Positions 8,571-17,213 of a stretch of DNA of 64,000 bases are shown one piece after another (position 1 is the first letter of the stretch; every line of letters begins with the position of its first letter). The DNA comes from an uncultured Poribacteria bacterium (lineage in GTDB: Bacteria; Poribacteria; WGA-4E; PCPOR2b): assembly GCA_958296125.1 (NCBI GenBank), contig OY282444.1, forward strand, positions 62,001 through 126,000, given 5' to 3'. The notes below the pieces were generated by a model, which made no database searches, was not told where the DNA came from, and worked only from the letters and a program-made list of their open reading frames with translations. The translations under genes and the position numbers were made by a program.

Positions 8571-8595
8571 ATTTCACGCCTCACGTTTCACGTAG
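8571..8595 (+). repeat. TCACG-type intergenic repeat, copy 2
   Basis: The sequence tttcacgcctcacgtttcac lies immediately beyond the 3' end of metG and resembles the runs at 6224 and 17127. The rest of the gap (8434-8570) contains no gene. Confidence 0.4.
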
Positions 8596-10506
8596 TTATC
8601 GAACTTGTGCCCCCGATGGCATCCGTCTCTCAAAAGTTGCTACAGCTAACTCTTTCCCACCTTCAGCCGCGAGCAGCATCCCTTGCGATTCAATCCCTCT
8701 TATCTTGGCAGGCTGCAAATTGGCAACCAGAATAATCTGTTTCCCGATGAGGTCTTCGGGCGCGTAATGCGCCGCGATGCCGGCAACGACTTGACGCTTC
8801 TCACTCCCCAAATCAACCTGTAACTTCAGGAGACGATCCGCGTTGGGGACCTTCTCGGCAGCAATCACTTCGGCGACACGCAGATCCAATTCCTGAAACT
8901 GATCGAAGGAGATCAGATTATCATCGGCGGGCTGCTCCGCTTGGGCGGGCCTCCCTTTGCTTGTCCGCTTCGACTTCTTGGTATCCTTTCTTGGAAAGAT
9001 GGGTTCGGGCTTTCCAAGCACCAGGCCCGATGGTAAGCCTCCCCACTCAGCGACCGTATCCAATCCTTGATCGTTAAAGCTCTCATCAAGCCCAAGCTGT
9101 TGACGGATACGGTTGGCGGTATTGGGCATGAAGGGGGAAATCAGGACAGCCACAACCCGCAGCGCTTCCATGCTATTATAGAGAATTGTCCCCATACGTC
9201 CTTTTGTTTCTTCCGACTTCGCTAAGGCCCAAACCTGTGTTTGCTGAATATAGCGGTTAATTCGTCGAACAAACTCCCAGATCGTTTCCAACGCCATATC
9301 GAAGACCAGTTGATCCATCAGGGCATCGACCTTCTCAACCATTTCACGCGCCATCTGTTGAATCTCGGCATCGAATTCCCCCGCTGTCGTCGGTTCGGGG
9401 ATACCGCCGAAGTTTTTGGATACAAGACCGAGCGTACGGTTGAGCAGGTTTCCAAGATCGTTCGCGAGATCAGCGTTATAGCGGGCATCGAGGCGGCTCG
9501 GTCGATAGTCTCCGTCGTTTCCGAAACTGAATTCCCGCAATAGGTAGTATCGGAACGCATCCAACCCATACGTCCCGATGTCGGTGTCCATATCGATGAA
9601 GATACCGAGCGTTTTGCTCAAGGCTTCGCCATCTTTTGTCAGGAAGCCGTGTGCGACAACTTTTTTGGGAACCGGCAATTTGACCGCCATTAGCATAGCG
9701 GGCCATATCAGAGCGTGAAACCGCGCTATATCCTTTGCCATCAAGTGAACGTCGGCGGGCCAAAATTTACGAAACTTTTCCCCATCTTGGGCATAATCTA
9801 GGGCAGTAACATAGTTGCTCAAGGCTTCAATCCACACATAAGAGATGTGCTCCGTGTCGAACGGTAAAGGAATGCCCCACGATACCGAAGACCGTGAGAT
9901 GCTCACATCCTCCAACCCTGACTCCAACACGTTTAACATCTCGTTGCGGCGGCTCTCCGGTTGAATGAATTCAGGATTTTCATGAATGTGTTTAATCAAC
10001 GGATCTTGATATTTTGAAAGCGCGAAGAAGTAGTTATCTTCCTCGACCCATTCCAGCGGTAAATTGTGGATTGGGCAAATTCTATTCGTGCCCTGCTCCT
10101 TTTCGGTGAAAAAACGCTCGCACGGACGGCAGTAGTATCCCTCGTATTTACCCTTGTATATGTCCCCTGTTTTATAAAGCGTGTTAAGGAGTTTTCGGAC
10201 ACCGCTTTTGTGCAATTCGCTCGTTGTGCGCAGGAAGATGTCATAAGATACATTCAGTCTTTCCCAAAGCGTCGTGAACGTTGAAGCGATCTGATCGCAG
10301 TAAGCCTGTGGAGAGATGTTTTTCTGGTCCGCAATTTTTTGGATATTTTCCCCATGTTCGTCCACGCCGGTCAGAAAAAAAACGTCGTCCCCTTTGAGAC
10401 GATGGTATCTTGCGAGCACATCAGCGGCGATGGTTGTATAGGCGTGTCCGGCGTGCGGCTCGGCGTTGGTATAATATATCGGCGTTGTAATGTAGAATGT
10501 ACTCAT
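8596..10506 (-). CDS. metG: Methionyl-tRNA synthetase with C-terminal tRNA-binding domain
   Basis: Charges tRNA-Met with methionine in the cytoplasm. The protein has 636 residues. The class I HIGH signature is HAGH (18-21); the KMSKS loop is represented by the EALSKT segment after HGFLTKDG. A zinc knuckle is seen (CRPC near residue 146 and CPIH about 20 residues later). The helical anticodon domain follows, then a lysine-rich linker, then an OB-fold tRNA-binding domain (about 530-636, LDLRVAEVI through QPAKIRGIESQGMLLA). The ATG is preceded by aaggaa on the minus strand. The next gene in the same direction, the nuclease-like protein, ends about 40 bp upstream. Confidence 0.97.
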   Translation of the reverse strand: MSTFYITTPIYYTNAEPHAGHAYTTIAADVLARYHRLKGDDVFFLTGVDEHGENIQKIADQKNISPQAYCDQIASTFTTLWERLNVSYDIFLRTTSELHKSGVRKLLNTLYKTGDIYKGKYEGYYCRPCERFFTEKEQGTNRICPIHNLPLEWVEEDNYFFALSKYQDPLIKHIHENPEFIQPESRRNEMLNVLESGLEDVSISRSSVSWGIPLPFDTEHISYVWIEALSNYVTALDYAQDGEKFRKFWPADVHLMAKDIARFHALIWPAMLMAVKLPVPKKVVAHGFLTKDGEALSKTLGIFIDMDTDIGTYGLDAFRYYLLREFSFGNDGDYRPSRLDARYNADLANDLGNLLNRTLGLVSKNFGGIPEPTTAGEFDAEIQQMAREMVEKVDALMDQLVFDMALETIWEFVRRINRYIQQTQVWALAKSEETKGRMGTILYNSMEALRVVAVLISPFMPNTANRIRQQLGLDESFNDQGLDTVAEWGGLPSGLVLGKPEPIFPRKDTKKSKRTSKGRPAQAEQPADDNLISFDQFQELDLRVAEVIAAEKVPNADRLLKLQVDLGSEKRQVVAGIAAHYAPEDLIGKQIILVANLQPAKIRGIESQGMLLAAEGGKELAVATFERRMPSGAQVR

Positions 10507-10546
10507 GATTGTATTCCTTTTTGACTTGCTGCGTAGTGCGTAACTC

Positions 10547-11395
10547 CTATATCCATTTAGGGACTATTTCTATTTGTAGCTGTACCCCTAGTCTGCCGGC
10601 AACCTTTTCAAGGAATCGCTTTCTGTTCGCTGTATGGTTATATGCTTTTATATTGAACCTAGGAAAAACACCTCTCACCCGATCTATTCCTAGCTTTTCA
10701 ATTACCTCAGCAAAAGTGTCTGTTGCGTTGTGATGATCAATCCTTTCTCCATTAGGCATCGTTACGACAAGGCGTGTCTGTGGTTTTTTACCCTTTATCG
10801 GTCCCTTCCCTGTGTCTAAAGCCCCCCCTCCTGTTGGTGAGTCGTCGGACGGCTCACTATCAACAGTTGAACTGTCAAGAGTATCGCTGCCGATCAAGGA
10901 ATCGACTTTAGAAGTGAAGTTTGGTCGCCATAAAGTTAGACAGTGCATAACCAAATGCTCTGATACGTCGTTTCCAATGTCAAATTCAACCTTCGGTTCC
11001 ATTTCATCTGGATTTCTTCCTTGATTCAAGTCGTAGAGCATCCATTTCGCGCCATCAGTAAGCACGCATTGAGACACATCAGCATAGTCCGCATACTCTT
11101 TGGCTTGCCGTCGTTCGACCGGTCCCATATCGGTTCCTAGTTTTTTCGCTTCAACAATAGCAACTTTCGATTTGTCGTTCTTCAGTAAGTAGTCAGCGCG
11201 TTCATTCACGGATTGTGCAGTCCTGAACTCAATCTCCACACAATGGAAATCCTCCACATTCCATCCCAACATCCGCAATAACGGGTCAACAAGCAGAATC
11301 CGAGTCCGATACTCAGATTCTCGAAGATAATCACCGTGTTCGTCTATTCGCTGTTTCAATTCTTCAAAAAGTTTCATCGCTTTCGTCAAATCCAT
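10547..11395 (-). CDS. Orphan HsdR-N-like PD-(D/E)XK nuclease-domain protein
   Basis: A 282-residue protein whose first 150 residues resemble the N-terminal nuclease domain of type I restriction HsdR subunits. A conserved start (SEYRTRILLVDPLLRMLGW) is followed by the catalytic pattern E-(acidic)-ExK: ADYLLKND then VAIVEAKKLG. The helicase motor that normally follows is absent. A low-complexity linker (about 165-200) leads to a C-terminal domain of about 75 residues with RLVVTMPNGERI, of unknown role, which may bind DNA. No HsdM or HsdS gene lies nearby. The start ATG has gagagga upstream. It could be a stand-alone nuclease or restriction-like factor; activity is unproven. Confidence 0.7.
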   Translation of the reverse strand: MDLTKAMKLFEELKQRIDEHGDYLRESEYRTRILLVDPLLRMLGWNVEDFHCVEIEFRTAQSVNERADYLLKNDKSKVAIVEAKKLGTDMGPVERRQAKEYADYADVSQCVLTDGAKWMLYDLNQGRNPDEMEPKVEFDIGNDVSEHLVMHCLTLWRPNFTSKVDSLIGSDTLDSSTVDSEPSDDSPTGGGALDTGKGPIKGKKPQTRLVVTMPNGERIDHHNATDTFAEVIEKLGIDRVRGVFPRFNIKAYNHTANRKRFLEKVAGRLGVQLQIEIVPKWI

Positions 11396-11417
11396 TGCTA
11401 TCCTCTCACAAAATTCG

Positions 11418-12383
11418 CTACGGTCTACGTAATAGCTTCAAAGCCAAAACCTCTAGAGCCAATGTCGCGTTGACGTTGCGTTGAAGCATAGCTTTCGTTT
11501 CAAAAATCGCCTTGATTGCCGACTGCAATTGCAGCCGTGAGTAATGCGCTGTCAGTTGTTTGAGTTGTTCCGCGTGATGAACATGAGTGAGTAGATCTGC
11601 AGGAGCTCCTTGATGCAGCAGGGCCAAATCACGATACCATGTTACGAGATGGTCAAGTGCTTCCGGTTGTTGGGTCCATTTCTCAGCAATCCGAAAGGCA
11701 TCTAACCGATCGCTGGCAGTCATGATCTCAGGGATCTCTTCATTGAAATCCCCTCCCTCTTGAACCAGTGCCAACGCTTTGCCAACGGCCCCCCCGGCTG
11801 TCGTTGCGATTGAGAATGCCTGGGTTTCGTCAATGTTGAATCGCTCCATCAGATGCTCGGCAAGTTCAGAAATCACGAGCGGGTGGAAGGGGATAATTTG
11901 GCAACGGGACCGTAGAGTCGGTAACAGTGCATCGAGATTTGTGGTCAAGAGAATTAAAACCGAATCGGCGGGCGGCTCTTCAAGGGTTTTGAGCAGACAG
12001 TTTGCGGCTTCGAGATTCATCCGTTCCGCCTCGGTCAAGATGTAGACTTTTCGCACTCCCTCAAGGGGTCGGTAAATAATCCGTTTTTGCAATTCGCGAA
12101 TCTGGTCAATCTTGATCCAAGTCCCCGATGGTCGGATAATCTGAAGGTCGGGGTGATTCCCGGCATCGGCTTTGCGGCAGGATAAACAGGTGTCACATGC
12201 CCCCTCATCTGAGGTGCGGCAATTGATAGACTTCGCAAAATGCAGGGCGACAGTCTCTTTTCCGACATTGGCGACTCCAACGAATAGGTAGGCACCTGCC
12301 ACGCGGTTCGATGCGATCGCATGATACAACTGTTCGAGAATCTGGTGATGTCCGATGATAGCATTTTGCATAAAGCGGCTCAC
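11418..12383 (-). CDS. holB: DNA polymerase III delta-prime subunit
   Basis: Clamp-loader subunit that helps place the beta clamp at primed DNA. The 321-residue AAA+ protein shows a P-loop-like segment (GVANVGKET, about 37-45), a four-cysteine zinc knuckle (C-R-T-S then CDTCLSC), a HPDLQII strand, the sensor-region LEEPPADSVLILLTTN and the SRC motif (LRSRCQIIPF). The GTG start overlaps the tmk stop codon by 4 nt (GTGA), showing translational coupling; an ATG lies four codons later as an alternative. The tmk-holB pairing is common in bacteria. Confidence 0.92.
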   Translation of the reverse strand: MSRFMQNAIIGHHQILEQLYHAIASNRVAGAYLFVGVANVGKETVALHFAKSINCRTSDEGACDTCLSCRKADAGNHPDLQIIRPSGTWIKIDQIRELQKRIIYRPLEGVRKVYILTEAERMNLEAANCLLKTLEEPPADSVLILLTTNLDALLPTLRSRCQIIPFHPLVISELAEHLMERFNIDETQAFSIATTAGGAVGKALALVQEGGDFNEEIPEIMTASDRLDAFRIAEKWTQQPEALDHLVTWYRDLALLHQGAPADLLTHVHHAEQLKQLTAHYSRLQLQSAIKAIFETKAMLQRNVNATLALEVLALKLLRRP

Positions 12384-13012
12384 TGTCGCAGTAAGGGTTG
12401 GATTACCGCCTGAATCTGTGCATACACCTGCTCTGGGTTGACTTGGGCATCAATAAGCTTAAGGCGTTGTGGTTCCTGTTTTGCCAGAAGCTGATAGCCC
12501 TCCCGCAGCCGGCGGTGAAACTCAATTTTTTCTCTTTCCAAGCGGTCTAACCCCCCTCGGCTTTTTTGGACGCGCTGTAACCCAATCTCTACCGGCAGAT
12601 CCAATACAAAAGTCACATCCGGTGTAACGCCATCGGTCGCAATTCGATTCAGGTGATGTATCCTTTCCAGATCTAACCCACGCCCATAGCCTTGATAGAC
12701 AACCGTTGCGTCTGCGAAGCGAGAGGAGATGACAATTTTCCCCGCTTTCAGCGCGGGTTTGATGACTTCCGAGACATGCTGTGCCCGTGAGGCGGCGTAT
12801 AACAACACCTCCGTTGTCGCTGCCATCTCGCTGTGGTCTGGATTCAGCAGCATGTCACGAATCTGCTCGGAGACAGGGGTGCCACCCGGTTCGCGCGTCA
12901 GGCATACATCGTAGTTGGCTTGTCTCAGATCTACGGATAGACGTTGAATCTGTGTGGTTTTTCCCGTCCCGTCTGTGCCTTCAAATGTGATAAAAAGTCC
13001 CCGGCCTGCCAC
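12380..13012 (-). CDS. tmk: Thymidylate kinase
   Basis: Phosphorylates dTMP to dTDP for DNA synthesis. The P-loop FEGTDGTGKTTQ is close to the N-terminus, followed by the substrate motif TREPGGTPVSEQIR and the segment SSRFADATVVYQGYGRG. The C-terminal part has the LID-like region with RGGLDRLE. A GTG start at 13012 is preferred because gaggga lies 5 nt upstream and only a few residues precede the first strand; a TTG four codons earlier (13024) is possible. It gives about 210 residues, the usual family length. It overlaps holB by 4 nt. Confidence 0.94.
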   Translation of the reverse strand: MAGRGLFITFEGTDGTGKTTQIQRLSVDLRQANYDVCLTREPGGTPVSEQIRDMLLNPDHSEMAATTEVLLYAASRAQHVSEVIKPALKAGKIVISSRFADATVVYQGYGRGLDLERIHHLNRIATDGVTPDVTFVLDLPVEIGLQRVQKSRGGLDRLEREKIEFHRRLREGYQLLAKQEPQRLKLIDAQVNPEQVYAQIQAVIQPLLRQ

Positions 13013-13089
13013 AATTTCCCTCAATCTGGATGGGGTTCAGATTTATCTGTCTCACCCATCCCGTCTCTTGACGCTGTCTTTGCCTCAAC

Positions 13090-16000
13090 CTACTCTTGGG
13101 CGGATTCCACTTTTTTGGGGGGAAGCACTTCAAAATCCGTTGCTTCCATTAGATGTTTGTATTTGATGAAGATGATGTCTTTCTCCTCACGATACAACCA
13201 ACCGGATTCAGTCGTTGAGAGGCTATCGACAAGGGGCAGCTCCCCGCTTCCGGCACGAATCGCAGAGGGTGCTGAGGATTCCGTTTCGCCGAACCGACTG
13301 CCGTATCCCGCAATGATACAATAACTGGTCTCGTGTTGGACATAACGTAGCGTAACAGTCAACCGATCCGAATCGTCATGGTCCAACCCTTCAATTTTTG
13401 CGCCGGTGCTTACATGAATGCGACCTCCGTCAGCGCGAAAAATTCCAGTAGAAATATCCGGATCGAATCCACGTAAGGCGTAGAGGTTCACCATGATGTT
13501 TTCTGGATTGATATGGGGTCCACGCCCCTCCGTGCAGAAATCGTAGAGCCCATCGGGGTACGTTCCTTTCAATTCCCCTTCTGTCCACTGCTGGTACATC
13601 GCACTGACAGTAATCCCCTCCGCAACCTTGGACCAGAATTGGCTTTGATCTTCAGGTGTGTGTTGAGCGAGATGCTGGAGGGCGTAAGCGTAAACCAGGC
13701 CGTTCCACTGAACAGGAATGCCGAACCATGAGTGGGTATAGAAGGTTGTACCGAAAACAGGTATAGAACCAAAGCGCATACCGGGACGGTCTGGCAGATG
13801 CCAATGATACAGGAACGGGAGCCCCGCTTTTGCCCACTGTTCCGCCCCTTGGAGATAGTGCCTATCTCTGGTGACTTCGTAGGCTTCAACATAGGCACCG
13901 ACGGTATAGGCGGCAGCGAGCAGATCTGGTGCATAAATCGGACATTCCCACGTCTGGGCACCGCGCGGAATTTTGAAGTTTGCTATGAACTTTAGTCCCT
14001 TCAGGCCAGCCTCCAACGATTCTGAATCGCCGGTCACCCGAGCGTGTTTGAGCAGCATCCGAGCGGTGGACGCACAAGTTCCTAACACGGTATCTCCTTC
14101 ATTGCCTAACGTTTTCGCGCGATCTGTGATCGGATGAAAACGCCAACTGCCATCCTCCTCCTGCGTCTCGATCCATCGCCCCACAATCTCTTTGAGTCGG
14201 TCTAAGCCTGCTTCAACCTCCCCAAAATAGAATGGGGCCTCCCACTTCAAAATGTGGCAGGGGTCTGTCGAATTCAATCCGCCCGGTCCAGATTCTTGGA
14301 TGGTGCGTTTGACAATTTCAAGGGCCCGCTGCCTGACCAATTCATCTTTTATTGTGTCGTTTTTAGTTTGGATGAGGTAATCATACCACAGCAGCGTCGC
14401 GAAGCCGGGGGCATTCCCCGGTGTCCAGCCAACGCAGTGCTGCGATTTTCCTGCATCTTCATCCCATACGGTCTGCATGAAGCCGTGCCGCGACAGCAAA
14501 ATCTCCTCCGTATCGCTGCGGGGTGCTTTTAGGGGTTCGGGCACCCCGTAAGCATCCGTCCAGTGGGAAATAGCATCCAGAATAGAAGCGTTTCCATCGA
14601 TAATCATTTGTGCTCTGATCGTTATCGGTTGATTGGCTTTCAGCAGATACGGGGTTGAAGCTGCCAAGTGATTCTCTTCAACCCAATCGGGAATGGTGGG
14701 CACAAACAAGCCCATCAAGTGGTTCCTTTGATGTGTGTACCAATTCGGGGAGGCAAAAGCCGCCGATAGCATATTGTGTTCGCCATCCCAAGTTTCCAGC
14801 GGATCCCACGCCAGACCAACCAGCGTCTTTTTATGCTCGACAGCCATCAGCGGAATCGTGATTTTATAAGGATGGGGAGCAAGTCGGTTGTTATTCGGCG
14901 GAGCAACATCTCGCGAGCTCGACGAAGATTCATCACCTTCCAAGAACTCCAAGCCGGGGAAGAGGGCAGCGGTCTTACGCTCGCCAAACGCCCCATCTCC
15001 TGCATAAAGCACCGGTCCATTGAAAGCAGTTAATTCCCGTTCCTGATCCGTCGTTAAACTATATTCGACCTTGAGCCGCTTGGATTCTTCAGACAACGAA
15101 AAACGCCCCTCATAAGACCAAAGCACACCGTCATCGTCTCGCTCCTCAGAGGACAGCAAAACAATGGATTCGCCGCGATTACTTCCGGCGAGGCGGTAAA
15201 CAGTCGGGGTAATTTTGATGTGTTGAGGGTTTCCCGACGAGTCACGATAACGGATTTCTGAAATTGCATTACAGACTGCAACTTGGCGGTAACGCCCGTT
15301 TTTCGCTGCGAAAAGCAGACCGTATTCAAATCCGCCATTTCCTCTGACGAAAAGGGTGCGCAGGTACCGATTTTCGGTGATGACGTGCCCGTTCTGATCA
15401 TGCGTGCATAAATCCGAGGCTGTTTGATTAGAAACTCTAGGCATTGCTGGCAGCAGTCTGACGCTCTGCTCGACGGTCTGGCGAATTTCACCCGTCGGCA
15501 TTTGACACCGAAGGACCACAGATGCCCGCGCCACTGACTCACGTGAAAAACTGCGGATATTCCATGAAAACGTTGTTTCTTCACCGGGGTTCAGTCGTTT
15601 CAGCGGTTGTGTAGTTCGTCCACGGCGCAGCTTAATCCGATTGATTGTAACCGTCGCTTCGTGGATGGGTTCAAGTGGAACCAATCCGTTATTGCGAACC
15701 GTGCATTGCAGATCAAAATCCTCTCGCGCAGCAACAAGGGCAACAGCTGGTCCTGCGGTTACAATCTCTAGGATCGGTTGTTCCGTGTATAACGCCAGTT
15801 CAACAACCGATGCCTCTACTTTCGCTTCCATCTGCTGGCTCAGTTCGTCTGCAACTACCGAAGCCAGTGTAGAGACCTCCAAATCGAATTCGGTAACCGA
15901 GAGTTCTGGGGTTTCTCCCCCTAAAAGTCCCAGCGCAAGTCCGCGTCTGAGTCTAGGCTTATCTTCGTCTTTTTCAAGTGGTAGTGAGGTGCGGGTCAGC

Positions 16001-16977
16001 TTTAAGACGCGCGGATTTCCCCATAAAGCCCAGTCATAGTTGGTATTACCGGCACCGTTGCAATTGGTCAGGAAGGCAACTGGAACCGTGTTTCCAGCAA
16101 AATCGGAGAGATCAATAAGGTGTTCAGTCCATCGGCACGCCTCGGAGACCCCTTCAAAACGGCGCTCATCTGAAATCTCAATGGCAAACTGGACCCCGTC
16201 AGGCTTCGTGTGCGGCAGTTCAAAATCGACACCATCCCTCAAGCCGATGCTGAAATGCAAAATCAGATTCTCGTTGGATTCTACCTGCGGCAGCGGCACC
16301 TCATACTGGATTCGTGCATCGCCTTCGGTAGGGGGATGTTCAAAGAGGGCTGCTTTCTTTACCCCTCCGGCACTATCCTGAGTGTTGACGGAGGTCTGTT
16401 CGGCATGGCTCGATTGACTGTGCTGAAATTCATTGACGAAATTATACACCTCGTCAATGACCCCAAAACTGAGCGGCACCTCAGCATCTTCGATTGTTTC
16501 TGCATCCGAATCTGTTACGATTGCAGCCGCTGCTTCGTCTTCAATGGCTCCAACTTCTGCCTCATTGACTGTAACTGTGGCGGTTTCCTCCGTCTGTGCA
16601 TCTGTGAAGGCATCAATCGTAACATCATCAGGAGCTGTCTCTACTCCTGCTGTGTTCCCTGCTGTGGACTCGTCCATTTCCGTAACAGCGTCATCTTCAA
16701 TGTCATCAGAATGTGATTCTTCATCTATTTTCGCTGCTGCGGCTGGCTGCTGATCCGTTTCCGATATTTCTTCGGCACCCTGTTGATTTTCGATTGGTAT
16801 GACTACTGAATCTGAATCATCAGCTTCGTCTTGATCGGAATCTACCGCTGGCTCTTGCGCCTCTGCTGCTGATAGGTTTTCTTGAGTAGTATCGTCAGGT
16901 GGATTTTCTTCATCCCCCTCTGTTTCAGCGGCATGAATAAGCGTCCATGCCAAGAGCCCCTGAAAAGTTGTGAACAT
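13090..16977 (-). CDS. Very large acidic exported protein with a C-terminal alpha/alpha-toroid-like region
   Basis: A 1295-residue protein of unknown function. A short hydrophobic N-terminus ending in HAAE may be a signal peptide. It is followed by a strongly acidic, low-complexity stretch (about 18-160, rich in D, E, S, T and V) that looks like an extended linker. The middle has beta-sandwich-like sequence, including a CARDB-like segment (about 400-510). The last 500 residues are rich in helical W/Y/H motifs such as WECPIYAPDLLAAAYTVGAY and resemble alpha/alpha-toroid carbohydrate-active enzymes or epimerases. The ATG has gggaggag 6 nt upstream. Catalytic residues cannot be assigned. It ends about 65 bp before tmk. 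Confidence 0.6.
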   Translation of the reverse strand: MFTTFQGLLAWTLIHAAETEGDEENPPDDTTQENLSAAEAQEPAVDSDQDEADDSDSVVIPIENQQGAEEISETDQQPAAAAKIDEESHSDDIEDDAVTEMDESTAGNTAGVETAPDDVTIDAFTDAQTEETATVTVNEAEVGAIEDEAAAAIVTDSDAETIEDAEVPLSFGVIDEVYNFVNEFQHSQSSHAEQTSVNTQDSAGGVKKAALFEHPPTEGDARIQYEVPLPQVESNENLILHFSIGLRDGVDFELPHTKPDGVQFAIEISDERRFEGVSEACRWTEHLIDLSDFAGNTVPVAFLTNCNGAGNTNYDWALWGNPRVLKLTRTSLPLEKDEDKPRLRRGLALGLLGGETPELSVTEFDLEVSTLASVVADELSQQMEAKVEASVVELALYTEQPILEIVTAGPAVALVAAREDFDLQCTVRNNGLVPLEPIHEATVTINRIKLRRGRTTQPLKRLNPGEETTFSWNIRSFSRESVARASVVLRCQMPTGEIRQTVEQSVRLLPAMPRVSNQTASDLCTHDQNGHVITENRYLRTLFVRGNGGFEYGLLFAAKNGRYRQVAVCNAISEIRYRDSSGNPQHIKITPTVYRLAGSNRGESIVLLSSEERDDDGVLWSYEGRFSLSEESKRLKVEYSLTTDQERELTAFNGPVLYAGDGAFGERKTAALFPGLEFLEGDESSSSSRDVAPPNNNRLAPHPYKITIPLMAVEHKKTLVGLAWDPLETWDGEHNMLSAAFASPNWYTHQRNHLMGLFVPTIPDWVEENHLAASTPYLLKANQPITIRAQMIIDGNASILDAISHWTDAYGVPEPLKAPRSDTEEILLSRHGFMQTVWDEDAGKSQHCVGWTPGNAPGFATLLWYDYLIQTKNDTIKDELVRQRALEIVKRTIQESGPGGLNSTDPCHILKWEAPFYFGEVEAGLDRLKEIVGRWIETQEEDGSWRFHPITDRAKTLGNEGDTVLGTCASTARMLLKHARVTGDSESLEAGLKGLKFIANFKIPRGAQTWECPIYAPDLLAAAYTVGAYVEAYEVTRDRHYLQGAEQWAKAGLPFLYHWHLPDRPGMRFGSIPVFGTTFYTHSWFGIPVQWNGLVYAYALQHLAQHTPEDQSQFWSKVAEGITVSAMYQQWTEGELKGTYPDGLYDFCTEGRGPHINPENIMVNLYALRGFDPDISTGIFRADGGRIHVSTGAKIEGLDHDDSDRLTVTLRYVQHETSYCIIAGYGSRFGETESSAPSAIRAGSGELPLVDSLSTTESGWLYREEKDIIFIKYKHLMEATDFEVLPPKKVESAQE

Positions 16978-17126
16978 TCAACTCCTCCCAAAATTATAGC
17001 GAATAAATGGGTAAAATGAGTACATGAATCTATTTAACGCTGGATCTGTCTTTCACTATGAAATATACATTGACGGTTCCCGTAGCCCCTCGCTACGCTC
17101 AACCGACAGCACTGCTCTATCTCAGG

Positions 17127-17149
17127 TTTCACGCATCACGTTTCCCGTC
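17127..17149 (+). repeat. TCACG-type intergenic repeat, copy 3
   Basis: The sequence tttcacgcatcacgtttccc lies in the 236-bp gap between the large acidic-protein gene and the addB-like gene, and matches the runs at 6224 and 8571. Apart from a small GTAGC/GCTAC hairpin near 17083-17098, nothing else was recognised in this gap. Confidence 0.4.
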
Positions 17150-17213
17150 ATTATAGCATATCAACCGCTATTCTATCTACCTATAGCGATCGAGAGACAC
17201 AGGTTTGTCAAAT

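Noticed and set aside
8434-8595. Possible tRNA or small RNA gene
   Set aside because: No cloverleaf or CCA-like end was found, and the stretch contains only short repeat words.
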